Numbered from the stretch's first letter, positions 1 through 8,806 are shown. The stretch is DNA of 38,683 bases from Deltaproteobacteria bacterium (GCA_026388535.1 JAPLJP010000028.1:1-38683), one strand, 5' to 3'. Made by a program: numbers and translations. Notes: a model not told the origin generated them from the letters alone.

Positions 1-1
1 G

Positions 2-370
2 TATTTCATCAAGGAAATGGAAAAGTGCATGCGCTGCAACGCCTGCCGTCAGGCCTGTCCTTCCTGTTACTGTCCGACCTGCTTTGTGGAACAGAGTCAG
101 CCGCAATGGGTGGGCATCGGCGAAGACAAGAGCGACACTCAGGTATTTCAATTGATGCGTCTGTATCATATGGTCGGACGCTGTGTTGACTGCGGCTCCT
201 GCGTAGCCGTCTGCCCGATGGGTGTTGACCTGCGCAAGTTCCTCAAGAAGATTGACAAGGACGGCTGGGAAATGTTCGGAAACCGCGCCGGCTCTTCGAT
301 GGAAGATATGCCGCCACTAGGTCGCTACGATGAACATCACGATAAGGGAGACTTTATCTACAACCCATAA
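2..370 (+). CDS. 4Fe-4S dicluster subunit, FdhB/HdrL-like, C-terminal part (5' end outside window)
   Basis: The frame is open to the window edge, so this is the C-terminal end of a longer protein; the ATG at 17 is probably internal. The visible 122 residues carry two iron-sulfur motifs: a cysteine-dense first one (CMRCNACRQACP followed by CYCPTC) and CVDCGSCVAVCP about 40 residues later. Such tails occur on F420-hydrogenase beta/FdhB-type subunits that pass electrons to heterodisulfide-reductase-like complexes. HdrC starts 24 bases downstream, which fits a shared complex in the cytoplasm. The N-terminal (possibly flavin) domain cannot be seen, so the exact family is uncertain. Confidence 0.75.
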   Translation, partial: YFIKEMEKCMRCNACRQACPSCYCPTCFVEQSQPQWVGIGEDKSDTQVFQLMRLYHMVGRCVDCGSCVAVCPMGVDLRKFLKKIDKDGWEMFGNRAGSSMEDMPPLGRYDEHHDKGDFIYNP

Positions 371-394
371 TTAGTTCGAGATAATGGAGTTTAC

Positions 395-922
395 ATGGAA
401 ACTTTTCTAGAAGAAGTAAACAAAAAAATACACGGTGTCCCGCTGCAGGCCTGTTATCACTGCCGTAAATGCACGGCCGGCTGTCCCATGACAAAGCACA
501 TGGAGTATAACCCCAACAAGGTTATCAAAATGATTCAGAACGGTCAGCGCGACAAGGTGCTCAACAGTTCGACTATCTGGATCTGTCTGTCCTGTGAAAC
601 CTGCATTACGCGCTGTCCCAATAAGGTCGATATTGCCCGGATGATGGATGTGCTGAGGCAGATGGCTATCGAAACCGGTGTCGGCGCCCATGAGAAGAAT
701 GTATTGAAATTCCATGAAGCGTTTCTCGCCGGCATGAAGAGAGGCGGCCGAATCAACGAACCGATGATGATGGTGGAGTACAAACTCAAGTCCGGAGATC
801 TTTTCTCTGACGCGCTGTTGGGCCTGAATATGTTTGCAAAAGGCAAGCTGTCGCTGCTTTCTCCGCGGACGAAAGACATGAAGTCGGTTAAAAATATTTT
901 TGAGAAAACAAAGCACTCATAG
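395..922 (+). CDS. hdrC: Heterodisulfide reductase subunit C-like iron-sulfur protein
   Basis: A 175-residue protein with two ferredoxin-type motifs, CYHCRKCTAGCP near residue 20 and CLSCETCITRCP near residue 65, then a helical tail without membrane segments. This is the HdrC layout and close to its usual length. HdrC relays electrons between the flavin subunit HdrA and the catalytic subunit HdrB. A GGAG Shine-Dalgarno precedes the ATG. hdrB follows after about 175 bases occupied mainly by a palindromic repeat. In a bacterium without coenzyme M/B the electron acceptor is unknown, so the heterodisulfide name is by family only. Confidence 0.88.
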   Translation: METFLEEVNKKIHGVPLQACYHCRKCTAGCPMTKHMEYNPNKVIKMIQNGQRDKVLNSSTIWICLSCETCITRCPNKVDIARMMDVLRQMAIETGVGAHEKNVLKFHEAFLAGMKRGGRINEPMMMVEYKLKSGDLFSDALLGLNMFAKGKLSLLSPRTKDMKSVKNIFEKTKHS

Positions 923-959
923 GAGTAAAAGTTTTTAGAAACAATATACGCAAACGGAC

Positions 960-1080
960 GGCTTTAAGAAAAAGCTTCAGATGCAAGGCGCGCGAGTCGC
1001 GAGGAGTGAGACGTATTTTTTCATACGTCGCAATGACGAGGGACGATGCGCAACGCGGCAGATGGACTTTTTAAAAAGCC
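960..1080. repeat. Palindromic intergenic repeat, family A, copy 1
   Basis: An imperfect inverted element whose ends are related (GGCTTTAAGAAAAAG against CTTTTTAAAAAGCC). At its centre is a 7-bp hairpin, GACGTAT (1010-1016) and ATACGTC (1023-1029). A second copy, inverted, lies at 22391-22516 and shares blocks such as AAAAAGCTTCAG, CAAGGCGCGCGAG and TCGCAATGACG. It sits between hdrC and hdrB and ends just before the hdrB ribosome binding site. The open frame through it is not a convincing protein. Confidence 0.75.
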
Positions 1081-1097
1081 GTATAAGGAGGCTAGAG

Positions 1098-1946
1098 TTG
1101 AAAGTTTCATATTATCCGGGCTGTTCGCTGCACGCGACGGGAAAAGAATATGATCAGTCCATGAAGGCCATCAGTCGTGCCCTCAACATCGAACTAAAAG
1201 AAGTTGACGATTGGTCCTGCTGCGGAGCATCGTCCGCGCATAGCACGATTTTTGATTTATCCATAGCGCTTTCAGCGCGCAACCTTATCGCCGCGGAAAA
1301 AGACGCGTTGGATGTCATGGTGCCCTGTGCCGCCTGTTACAATCGTTTTAAGACAGCCGAGCATCATTTAAAGGCCGACAAAGACCTCAAAGCAAAGATT
1401 GAAGGCGTGGTCGGAGCAAAGTATCAGGGCGGCATCACGATTCGCAATCCCATTGACATCATCTATAATGAAATAGGCATTGACGCGCTGGCCGCGAAGG
1501 TAGTCAAGCCGCTCGCCGGACTCAGGCCGGTTTCCTATTACGGCTGTCTGCTGTTGCGTCCGCCGGAGATTTGCCAGTTCGAAAATTATGAAAATCCGTT
1601 CATGTTGGATAAAATAATGACATCTATTGGTGCCGATGTGAAAAACTGGTCCTACAAGACGGATTGCTGCGGCGGTTCTCTGGCGATCAGTAAAACAGCC
1701 ATTGTTGTGGATATGTGCGATAATCTGATGAATGCCGCCATAGAAGCCGGGGCAAACTGTGTAGTAACGGCCTGCCCGCTCTGCATGGCCAATCTGGATA
1801 TGCGGCCCAGCGTTGGCAAGAAGCTGCCGATATTTTATTTTTCAGAATTGATTTCATTGGCCATGGGGCTTTCCGGATCGCAAGATACATTCAAATCGCA
1901 TATTTTTGATCCGCAGCCGCTGCTAAAACAGCTGGGACTGATTTAA
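1098..1946 (+). CDS. hdrB: Heterodisulfide reductase subunit B-like protein (two CCG domains)
   Basis: I chose the TTG start at 1098 because AAGGAGG lies 6 bases upstream; the longer frame from 981 only translates the repeat element. The product is 282 residues, usual for HdrB. Both cysteine-rich CCG domains are complete: YYPGC, then SCCGASS and PCAACYN; and YYGC, then DCCGGS and ACPLCMANLD. These motifs bind the noncubane 4Fe-4S clusters that act on disulfides in methanogen HdrB. The protein should work with HdrC and an HdrA-like flavoprotein; no hdrA is visible here. The native acceptor is unknown. Confidence 0.9.
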   Translation: MKVSYYPGCSLHATGKEYDQSMKAISRALNIELKEVDDWSCCGASSAHSTIFDLSIALSARNLIAAEKDALDVMVPCAACYNRFKTAEHHLKADKDLKAKIEGVVGAKYQGGITIRNPIDIIYNEIGIDALAAKVVKPLAGLRPVSYYGCLLLRPPEICQFENYENPFMLDKIMTSIGADVKNWSYKTDCCGGSLAISKTAIVVDMCDNLMNAAIEAGANCVVTACPLCMANLDMRPSVGKKLPIFYFSELISLAMGLSGSQDTFKSHIFDPQPLLKQLGLI

Positions 1947-1986
1947 TAAATTGTAAGCGAATTTCGTTTGGAGAAAATTCTTAATT

Positions 1987-3009
1987 ATGGAAAAACGTTT
2001 GATAAAAAAAGATGCACTAGCGGGCATTGCCAAAAAAATGGCTGAGAAATTCCTTGTTTGGGCGCCGGTTAAAAGAGAGGATAATATTCTTTTTGAACCT
2101 CTACAGAATAACGCCGAGCCAAACTTTGCTTATTTAAATTCCAAGAACGCTCCTAAAAACGTTTTCTTCCCGCACACGGAAACCATGATGAAATATACCC
2201 GTACGGAAAAGGGAATGGTTTTTTCAGCGGAGGAAAACAAGTCGGATGAATCGGTATTATTCGGCGTGCGTCCCTGCGACGCTCATAGTTTTGCCCTGCT
2301 GGATAAGCTTTTTGATCAGGAGAAATACAGGGACGGTTACTACATAGCGAAAAGACAGAGCACAACAGTCATTTCTTTAGCCTGTGTCAAGCCTCCTTAC
2401 GCCAGCTGTTTCTGCACATCTGTTGACGGCGAACCTGTTTCTTCGGAAGGTGCGGATATTCTCCTGACGAATATCGGTTCTGACTATCTGGTTGAGTTCA
2501 TTACTCCGAAGGGAGAAAAGCTGGCCGGTTATTTCGGCGACGTGAAAGCGGATTCCGCCGCCGAGACCAAGAAAAACGAAATCGCGGCCCAGGCCAAAGC
2601 GGCAATTAAATCGAAAATTCCCGCTCATGAAATTAAACCGATTATGGATAAAAATTTTGATCATCCCTTCTGGAACACGATTCACGGCAAATGCCTGGCT
2701 TGCGGTACCTGCACCTATTTATGCCCCACCTGTCATTGCTTTGATATCAGTGACGAGGTGAAAGGCAGTGACGGTATCCGCATCCGGTCCTGGGATTCCT
2801 GCATGTTCCCTATGTTTACAAAGGAAACATCCGGTCATAATCCGCGTCCGTCGCAGAAGGAAAGATGGCGCCAGCGCGCGATGCATAAGTTCAGATATTT
2901 TGTGGATAATTTTAACGCGATTGCCTGTGTAGGCTGCGGCAGGTGCGTAATGTATTGTCCTGTGAATATTGATATTCGAAAAATTGTTGAAGATATTTCA
3001 AAATTATAA
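1987..3009 (+). CDS. 4Fe-4S dicluster electron-transfer subunit, AsrA/HyhB (sulfhydrogenase beta)-like
   Basis: A 340-residue soluble protein. The N-terminal region has the family pattern GVRPCDAHSFALLDKLF and a CFCTS stretch. Two cluster motifs lie at the C terminus: CLACGTCTYLCPTCHC near residue 237 and CVGCGRCVMYCP near residue 315. Relatives are the beta subunit of archaeal sulfhydrogenases and AsrA of anaerobic sulfite reductase, which link an NAD(P)H-flavin subunit to a catalytic subunit. The flavin subunit follows after 14 bases, but no hydrogenase or sulfite reductase catalytic gene is present. The pair therefore probably serves the adjacent Hdr proteins. This role is inferred. Confidence 0.85.
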   Translation: MEKRLIKKDALAGIAKKMAEKFLVWAPVKREDNILFEPLQNNAEPNFAYLNSKNAPKNVFFPHTETMMKYTRTEKGMVFSAEENKSDESVLFGVRPCDAHSFALLDKLFDQEKYRDGYYIAKRQSTTVISLACVKPPYASCFCTSVDGEPVSSEGADILLTNIGSDYLVEFITPKGEKLAGYFGDVKADSAAETKKNEIAAQAKAAIKSKIPAHEIKPIMDKNFDHPFWNTIHGKCLACGTCTYLCPTCHCFDISDEVKGSDGIRIRSWDSCMFPMFTKETSGHNPRPSQKERWRQRAMHKFRYFVDNFNAIACVGCGRCVMYCPVNIDIRKIVEDISKL

Positions 3010-3023
3010 TTAGGGAGTTAGTA

Positions 3024-3863
3024 ATGCAAAACCCGTATATACCTTATCCTGTTGTGGTGGATAAAATCATTACTGAGGTCGATACCAAAGACATCAAAAC
3101 TTTTCGTTTTAAGTTCGTGAACCCGGAAGACGAAACAAAATACAGCTACATTCCCGGACAATTCGGCGAACTTTCCATTTACGGCAAAGGCGAATCGCCC
3201 ATCGGCATAGCTTCATCTCCGACGCAAAAAGGCTATGTGGAATTCACAGTCCAAAAGGCCGGCGTGGTAACCTCGGCGCTTCATGAAATGGAAGAAGGCA
3301 CCTTGATGGGTCTTCGTGGCCCGCTGGGCAATTCCTGGCCGCTGCAATTTTTGGAAGGAAAGAATATTGTCATAGTCGGAGGCGGCTTTGCTTTCACAAC
3401 CCTACGGTCTTTGATCAATTACATGATTTACGGCGACAACCGTAAACGCTTCGGCAACATCACCATTATTTACGGCGCAAGAAACCCCGGTTTGTTGCTT
3501 TATAAAGATGAATTAATCGAATGGGGAAAAAGAACGGATTTAAATTTGAATGTCACAGTTGATAAAGGCGATGCCAGCTGGAAGGGCAGGGAAGGTTTTG
3601 TGCCCGCGGTATGCAAGGAAGTTGCTCCCAGCAAGGAAAACGCCGTGGCGGTTATCTGCGGCCCCCCCGTTATGATCCGCTTTACCTTGCCGGTATTTTT
3701 TGATCTGGGTTTCTCCAAGGAAAACATTATCACTTCTCTGGAAATGAGAATGAAGTGCGGAATCGGCAAATGCGGACGATGCAATGTCGGCAGTAAATAT
3801 GTCTGCAAAGATGGTCCGGTATTTTCGCTGGCAGAACTTGACAATCTGACTAAAGAGTATTAA
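3024..3863 (+). CDS. FAD/NAD(P)-binding electron-transfer subunit, AsrB/HyhG (sulfhydrogenase gamma)-like
   Basis: A 279-residue member of the ferredoxin-reductase/PyrK-type family. The N-terminal FAD-binding barrel contains PGQFGELSIYG near residue 48, the NAD(P) domain contains IVGGGFAFTTL near residue 117, and the C terminus has a 2Fe-2S motif CGIGKCGRC followed by a cysteine about 12 residues on. It would exchange electrons between NAD(P)H and the iron-sulfur subunit encoded just upstream. A GGGAG Shine-Dalgarno precedes the ATG. A hairpin terminator follows, so it is probably the last gene of the Hdr-containing transcript. Confidence 0.87.
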   Translation: MQNPYIPYPVVVDKIITEVDTKDIKTFRFKFVNPEDETKYSYIPGQFGELSIYGKGESPIGIASSPTQKGYVEFTVQKAGVVTSALHEMEEGTLMGLRGPLGNSWPLQFLEGKNIVIVGGGFAFTTLRSLINYMIYGDNRKRFGNITIIYGARNPGLLLYKDELIEWGKRTDLNLNVTVDKGDASWKGREGFVPAVCKEVAPSKENAVAVICGPPVMIRFTLPVFFDLGFSKENIITSLEMRMKCGIGKCGRCNVGSKYVCKDGPVFSLAELDNLTKEY

Positions 3864-3896
3864 TCATACATTTAGCGGCTTGGTAAAAATATACTT

Positions 3897-3925
3897 AGAG
3901 GAAGCATTCGACTTCCTCTTTAATT
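3897..3925 (+). terminator. Rho-independent terminator after the Hdr/AsrAB genes
   Basis: A perfect 8-bp stem, AGAGGAAG (3897-3904) and CTTCCTCT (3912-3919), has a 7-base loop and is followed by a T-rich run (TTAATTTCCTTT). It lies 34 bases past the preceding stop codon and before the next gene, separating the Hdr/AsrAB group from nfnAB. The T run is interrupted, so termination may be partial. Confidence 0.7.
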
Positions 3926-3996
3926 TCCTTTAGAATAGCCCCAAAATCAAGACGTAATAAATCTATTTGTTTTATATAATAGAGGAGAAATGAAGT

Positions 3997-4833
3997 TTGA
4001 ATAAAATCATTGAAAAAGTAAATTTGTCCGAAAATGTCGTCAAAATGGTACTGGATGCTCCTGTCATCGCGCAAAAGAGAAAGGCCGGCCAGTTCATTGT
4101 TTTGAAAATTGATGAGAAGGGCGAACGTATTCCTCTAACCATTGTGGATTCCGACGGGAAAAAAGGAACAATTACAATCATTTTTCAGATTGTGGGAAAA
4201 ACAACGGCGCAACTGGCCGGACTGAAGGCGGGAGATTCGCTTCAGGATGTTCTGGGACCGTTAGGCAATCCGACGGAAATTGAAAATTATGGACGGGTTG
4301 TTTGCGTTGGAGGCGGCGTTGGCGTCGGCGTTGTTTATCCGCTGACAGTCGCTCTGAAGAAGGCGGGCAACGAAGTAATTTCGATAATCGGATCGCGCAC
4401 CAAGGATTTGCTTATTCTGGAAAAAGAAATGGGAGAAAGTTCAGATCGTTTAATTGTCACTACCGATGACGGCAGTTACGGCGTTCATGGTTTTGTCAGC
4501 ACTGTTTTACAGCAAATGATTGAAAAAGGTGAAAAGATCGACCGCGTTTTTGCCATCGGCCCGGTGCCGATGATGAGAGTAATTTGCGATGTGACCAAAC
4601 CGCATGGCATAAAAACAATAGTCAGTTTGAATTCGATAATGGTTGACGCGACGGGAATGTGCGGCGCTTGCCGTGTTGCTGTCGCGGGAAAAACAAAGTT
4701 CGCCTGTGTGGATGGGCCCGAATTTGATGGTCACGAAGTTGATTTTAAATTATTAGCCAATCGCCTGAGAATGTATTGCGACGCTGAGCGGGAGGCTTAT
4801 GAAAAACATAAGTGTGGGTGCGATGGAAACTAA
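3997..4833 (+). CDS. nfnA: NfnA/SudB-type FAD/NAD-binding subunit of ferredoxin:NADP+ oxidoreductase
   Basis: The start is TTG, 9 bases after GAGGAG. The 278-residue protein has an FAD-binding N-terminal domain (AGQFIVLKI), a nucleotide-binding glycine loop (CVGGGVGVGV near residue 102) and a C-terminal 2Fe-2S motif (CGACRVAV, with another cysteine in FACVDGPEF). With NfnB it forms a cytoplasmic enzyme that, in characterised anaerobes, bifurcates or confurcates electrons among NADH, reduced ferredoxin and NADP+. The reading frame of nfnB overlaps its end by 35 bases, consistent with translational coupling. Older annotations call the family sulfide dehydrogenase subunit beta. Confidence 0.9.
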   Translation: MNKIIEKVNLSENVVKMVLDAPVIAQKRKAGQFIVLKIDEKGERIPLTIVDSDGKKGTITIIFQIVGKTTAQLAGLKAGDSLQDVLGPLGNPTEIENYGRVVCVGGGVGVGVVYPLTVALKKAGNEVISIIGSRTKDLLILEKEMGESSDRLIVTTDDGSYGVHGFVSTVLQQMIEKGEKIDRVFAIGPVPMMRVICDVTKPHGIKTIVSLNSIMVDATGMCGACRVAVAGKTKFACVDGPEFDGHEVDFKLLANRLRMYCDAEREAYEKHKCGCDGN

Positions 4834-6238
4834 AGAGACGAAAGAAAAAAAAGAAAAAGTGCCGCGTCAGAAAATGCCGGAACAGGATCCTAAAAAAAGA
4901 ATTCATAACTTTGAAGAAGTTCCTATTGGATATTCTGAAGAAACGGCGATAATTGAGGCGAAGCGTTGCATCCAGTGCAAGAAGCCGGGCTGTGTCGGCG
5001 GATGTCCCGTTGATGTCAAGATTCCTGAATTTATCAAAGAAATTTCGGAAGGCCGTTTTATTGAAGCGGCGTTGAAATTAAAAGAAACAAACGGCCTGCC
5101 GGCTGTCTGCGGCCGTGTCTGTCCGCAGGAAGACCAGTGTGAAAAAGAATGTGTTCTGGGCAAAAAAGGCGAGCCAGTCGCTGTCGGCCGTCTGGAGCGC
5201 TTTGCCGCTGATTATGAACGCAACAGCGGCAAAATTTCGATTCCACCACAGGTAAAATCCAATGGCAAGAAAATCGCTGTAGCCGGTGCCGGTCCCGCAG
5301 GACTTACCATCGCCGGCGATCTGGTCAAGCTCGGTTACGAAGTTACCATTTATGAAGCCCTTCATAAGTCTGGCGGCGTGCTGGTTTACGGTATTCCGGA
5401 ATTTCGTCTGCCCAAAGCCATTGTCGAAGCGGAAGTGGAATATCTAAAGAAGCTGGGCGTCAAGATAGAGACCAATTTTGTCATTGGCCGCACAAAAACA
5501 ATCGATGAGCTTTTTACTGAAGGATTTAATGCCGTTTTTATCGGCGTAGGCGCGGGCGCTCCCGTTTTTATGAATATTCCCGGCGAAAACTTGAGCGGCA
5601 TATATTCGGCTAATGAATATCTGACGCGTTCTAATTTGATGAAGGCTTATTTATTTCCCGAATACGACACGCCGATTGTCCGCGGCAAGAAAGTCGCCGT
5701 TGTCGGCGGCGGTAACGTGGCAATGGATTCCGTGCGTACAGCATTGCGGCTAGGCGCTGAAAGAGCGATGATCATATACCGCCGCACTGAAGTGGAAATG
5801 CCCGCCCGTAAAGAAGAAGTCCATCACGCGCAGGAAGAAGGCGTGGAATTTTTGATGCTGCACAATCCTGTGGAATATATAGGCAATGAAGCCGGTTGGG
5901 TAACCGGCATGAAGTGCATTAAGATGGAACTGGGCGAGCCGGACGCGTCAGGAAGAAGAAGCCCTGTGCCGATCAAAGGTTCCGAGTTCGTGATTGATGT
6001 TGACACGGTAGTTGTCGCCGTGGGCACTATGGCTAATCCGATTGTTCCGGCAACTACAGCCGGTTTGGAAATAAATAAAAAAGGCTACATCTTAACCAAG
6101 GATGAATCGGGACTGACCAGCCGCGAAGGAATTTATGCCGGAGGCGATATAGTCACCGGTTCGGCAACGGTTATTCTGGCTATGGGCGCGGGACGTAAAG
6201 CAGCCAATGCGATACACGAATACCTTTCCAAAAAATAA
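4799..6238 (+). CDS. nfnB: NfnB/GltA-type subunit of ferredoxin:NADP+ oxidoreductase
   Basis: A 479-residue protein with the layout of the glutamate synthase small subunit and NfnB: an N-terminal double 4Fe-4S cysteine region (CIQCKKPGCVGGCP and CGRVCPQEDQCEKEC), an FAD loop GAGPAGLTIAG near residue 162, an NADP loop GGGNVAMDS near residue 302, and a closing GGDIVTGSATVILAMGAG. The start at 4799 has GGGAGG just upstream; a second ATG at 4823 is less well placed. No glutamate synthase large subunit is nearby, and pairing with nfnA makes the NfnAB reading much more likely. Confidence 0.92.
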   Translation: MKNISVGAMETKETKEKKEKVPRQKMPEQDPKKRIHNFEEVPIGYSEETAIIEAKRCIQCKKPGCVGGCPVDVKIPEFIKEISEGRFIEAALKLKETNGLPAVCGRVCPQEDQCEKECVLGKKGEPVAVGRLERFAADYERNSGKISIPPQVKSNGKKIAVAGAGPAGLTIAGDLVKLGYEVTIYEALHKSGGVLVYGIPEFRLPKAIVEAEVEYLKKLGVKIETNFVIGRTKTIDELFTEGFNAVFIGVGAGAPVFMNIPGENLSGIYSANEYLTRSNLMKAYLFPEYDTPIVRGKKVAVVGGGNVAMDSVRTALRLGAERAMIIYRRTEVEMPARKEEVHHAQEEGVEFLMLHNPVEYIGNEAGWVTGMKCIKMELGEPDASGRRSPVPIKGSEFVIDVDTVVVAVGTMANPIVPATTAGLEINKKGYILTKDESGLTSREGIYAGGDIVTGSATVILAMGAGRKAANAIHEYLSKK

Positions 6239-6424
6239 CCTAAACTGAATTGCCCGGCTTGCTGATTATGTCGTAATACTAATTTGTCATTGCGAGTTCA
6301 CGACAGTGAATGTGGCAATCTTATATTAATTTATCATCCCCATTGCCCATTAATAACCTTTTATCATTGATTTATTTTGAATATTACTCTAACGTTCAGC
6401 AATTATTTTTCAGGGGATTAGAAC
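6239..6424. other. Intergenic gap with a degenerate REP-like sequence
   Basis: 186 bases without a gene. At about 6285-6330 lies TGTCATTGCGAG followed by TGTGGCAATCTT, a weak copy of the bacterial repeat seen more fully at 19612-19688. No clear terminator or promoter was found. The ribosome binding site of the next gene, AGGGGATT, is at the right edge. Confidence 0.5.
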
Positions 6425-8608
6425 ATGAAATATACAAAAAAACCGCTTATTCATGGCTATGCCAACCAGGTTCTGACTATTGATTTGAGAACCGGCAAAA
6501 TAAATCCACAACCTCTGGATGAGCAAGTTCGTGATTTTTTCATTGGCGGTCGCGGTTTGGGGCTTTATCTTCTGCACAAAAAAATCAACGCCAAAACAAT
6601 AGCCGGCGATCCGGAAAATCCGCTGATCTTTTCTCCAGGTCCGTTGGGCGGTATTCCGCAATTTCCGGGAACCAGCAAATGCATGGCGATTTCATTATCA
6701 CCTCTGACGCATATTCCCGGTGTATCAAACTTCGGCGGGCATTTCGGAGCCTATCTGAAATACGCGGGCTTTGATGCCCTGGAGATCACCGGGATTGGTG
6801 AAAAAAATACCATGATTGTGATCGACGGTTTCAAAAATGAGGTGTCCATAACCAAAGCTCCGGAGATGGATCAGGTCTTCAATCTGGAAAAAGCCATTGT
6901 CGATCAATTTATTAAGGCCGGTCAGGAAAAGAAAGATATCGTCTTTTTGACCACAGGCATAGGCGCAGCGAATACCGCTTATGGCTGTATCAACAGCCAT
7001 TATTATGATGCCGCAAAACCTGTGGATGGAACAAAGGGATTATTCAGAACAAAGCAGGCAGGCCGCACGGGTTTAGGCACTGTCATGATGCACAAGAATA
7101 TTCGGGCAATCGTTGTACTGGCAGGTTATCCGCATGGAGAAAATCCTTACGGCGCGGTGGATTGGGACAAGGTTAAGCAATCGGGAACAAAACTTCACAA
7201 GGTTGTCAAAGAGGTCGATCCACAATCGCTTAAGATGTATCGCAAGGGTTCGGCCGGGCTGATTGCTTTTATGAATAAAGACGATTACCAATCCCTGCCT
7301 GTAAATAATTACCAGTATGGTTCAGACCAGCAGGCGGAAAAAATCTGCGGCAAAACATATGCCGAACATCTTTTCGATCACCGGGGCATGGACGGATGTT
7401 TTCCCGGATGCAATTTAAGATGCACCAAGGGAGGCTGGGTAACACTGGCATCTGGTGAACACAAGGGTCAAAAGGTATGGGTTGATGGTCCTGAATATGA
7501 AACGGCCGCCGGTTTCGGTTCCAACCTCGGTATGTGGAATCCTGAATTTATCATGGAAGCCAACTGGCATTGTGATAATTACGGCATTGATACAATCACC
7601 ACAGCCGTCATTATGGCTTTTTTGATGGAATGCTATCAGCGTGAGTATCTGGTCGAGGAAGATACAGACGGCTTTGCCCTTGCCTGGGGCGATGAATCCT
7701 CCGCATTCTCTTTTATACACCAGCTTGCCCGCAAGGAAACTGAGTTGGCAAAAATTGCCGGCTTGGGCATGATTGAACTCATCGACTGGGTCGCTAAAAA
7801 ATATGCCGCAAGAACCGGCAAGCCCAGCCCCAAAGATCAACTGGATCAATTTGCCATGCACACCAAAGGTCTGCCGTTTTCTCTTTACCGGACGCATAGG
7901 TCTCTATCCATGCAGGCCTCATACGCGGCGGCCAGCGACATCGGCGCGCATCATGCCGCCGCCTGGCTCGTCAAAGTGGATTTGCTGGGCGCGTTTCCCA
8001 CCTTTGAAGCCAAGGCGAAGGCGCTGATCACTTATCCGCGCGTGCGTCTGGGCAATGATAATCTGGGTTTGTGCAAACTGCCGTGGGTGGATGTGTTCAA
8101 TCCCGATTCCGGCAATCGCAAGAATACGGATATCTATATTAATCCAGCCTCTCAGGAAATCTACGCCGATTTTTATAACGGTATGCTGGGCACCAATATG
8201 ACCTGGGAGAAAATATTCGAACAGACTGACCGCGATATTAATTTACAGCGTGTAATGAATGTGATGGCTTATGAGAACAAGACAGGCGAACATGACTGGA
8301 TTCCGGACAGAGCGATTGGTCCGACGGAGGACAGCCTTTATGAGAAAGAAAAAGATTATAACGATAAGCAACTCAGCACTATCCTGAGTAAACCGCTTGT
8401 TGACATTCAAAAAATGAAAACCACCGAGAAACGCGAAATCCTGATGAAGCATCGCAAAGAAGAACTGAAGAAATTAATCGGCGTCTATTACGCACAACGA
8501 GGTTGGCGCTCCACCGGAATCCCGAAAGTTGAGACCCTCAAGCAAATCGGCCTATGGAATTTCCTGAGCGACGAAGCCAGAACAAAAATCACCGCGATGA
8601 ATAAATAG
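6425..8608 (+). CDS. Aldehyde:ferredoxin oxidoreductase family tungsten/molybdopterin enzyme
   Basis: A 727-residue protein of the AOR family. The N-terminal domain has NQVLTIDLRTGKI, then FFIGGRGLGLYLL and the pterin-binding SPGPLGGIPQFPGTSK region. The cluster cysteines appear as CFPGCNLRC near residue 325, with a later candidate ligand in LGLCKLPW. Characterised relatives interconvert aldehydes and carboxylic acids using ferredoxin; other members, such as BamB, reduce benzoyl-CoA. The protein is somewhat longer than the roughly 600-650 residues typical of the family, and its substrate cannot be told from sequence. Lying after nfnAB, it could share the ferredoxin pool. Confidence 0.85.
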   Translation: MKYTKKPLIHGYANQVLTIDLRTGKINPQPLDEQVRDFFIGGRGLGLYLLHKKINAKTIAGDPENPLIFSPGPLGGIPQFPGTSKCMAISLSPLTHIPGVSNFGGHFGAYLKYAGFDALEITGIGEKNTMIVIDGFKNEVSITKAPEMDQVFNLEKAIVDQFIKAGQEKKDIVFLTTGIGAANTAYGCINSHYYDAAKPVDGTKGLFRTKQAGRTGLGTVMMHKNIRAIVVLAGYPHGENPYGAVDWDKVKQSGTKLHKVVKEVDPQSLKMYRKGSAGLIAFMNKDDYQSLPVNNYQYGSDQQAEKICGKTYAEHLFDHRGMDGCFPGCNLRCTKGGWVTLASGEHKGQKVWVDGPEYETAAGFGSNLGMWNPEFIMEANWHCDNYGIDTITTAVIMAFLMECYQREYLVEEDTDGFALAWGDESSAFSFIHQLARKETELAKIAGLGMIELIDWVAKKYAARTGKPSPKDQLDQFAMHTKGLPFSLYRTHRSLSMQASYAAASDIGAHHAAAWLVKVDLLGAFPTFEAKAKALITYPRVRLGNDNLGLCKLPWVDVFNPDSGNRKNTDIYINPASQEIYADFYNGMLGTNMTWEKIFEQTDRDINLQRVMNVMAYENKTGEHDWIPDRAIGPTEDSLYEKEKDYNDKQLSTILSKPLVDIQKMKTTEKREILMKHRKEELKKLIGVYYAQRGWRSTGIPKVETLKQIGLWNFLSDEARTKITAMNK

Positions 8609-8631
8609 AAATAACGAACATTTTTTCTTCC

Positions 8632-8745
8632 TTGTCATTGCCCTGCGTGACCGGGCAATCCAGTTTCACCTTTTCTGTCATTCCCCTCATGAGGTAATCC
8701 AGTAAAGCCCCTCTCCCTTGAGGGGAGAGGTTGGGTGAGGGTGAA
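8632..8745. repeat. Composite REP-like palindromes after the AOR gene
   Basis: Three short units follow one another: TGTCATTGCCCTGC..GGGCAATCCAG, TGTCATTCCCCTCATGAGG.AATCCAG, and a CCTCTCC..GGAGAGG hairpin (about 8709-8730). They lie between convergent genes, where they may also stop transcription. Related TGTCATTGC/GGAATGAC units occur at 10730, 11460, 18168 and 19612. Confidence 0.6.
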
Positions 8746-8806
8746 ATGTTTTGTCTTTCCTTCCCTCATGCACGGGATTGCACTCTGACCGGTATCCAGA
8801 AATCTT

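Noticed and set aside
981-1097. N-terminal extension of HdrB from ATG 981
   Set aside because: It translates the family A repeat; the TTG at 1098 has a strong AAGGAGG at ideal distance and starts the conserved HdrB sequence.
3975-3980. TATAAT box upstream of nfnA
   Set aside because: Transcription would start near 3987, leaving the Shine-Dalgarno (3982-3987) upstream of the start site, and there is no acceptable -35.
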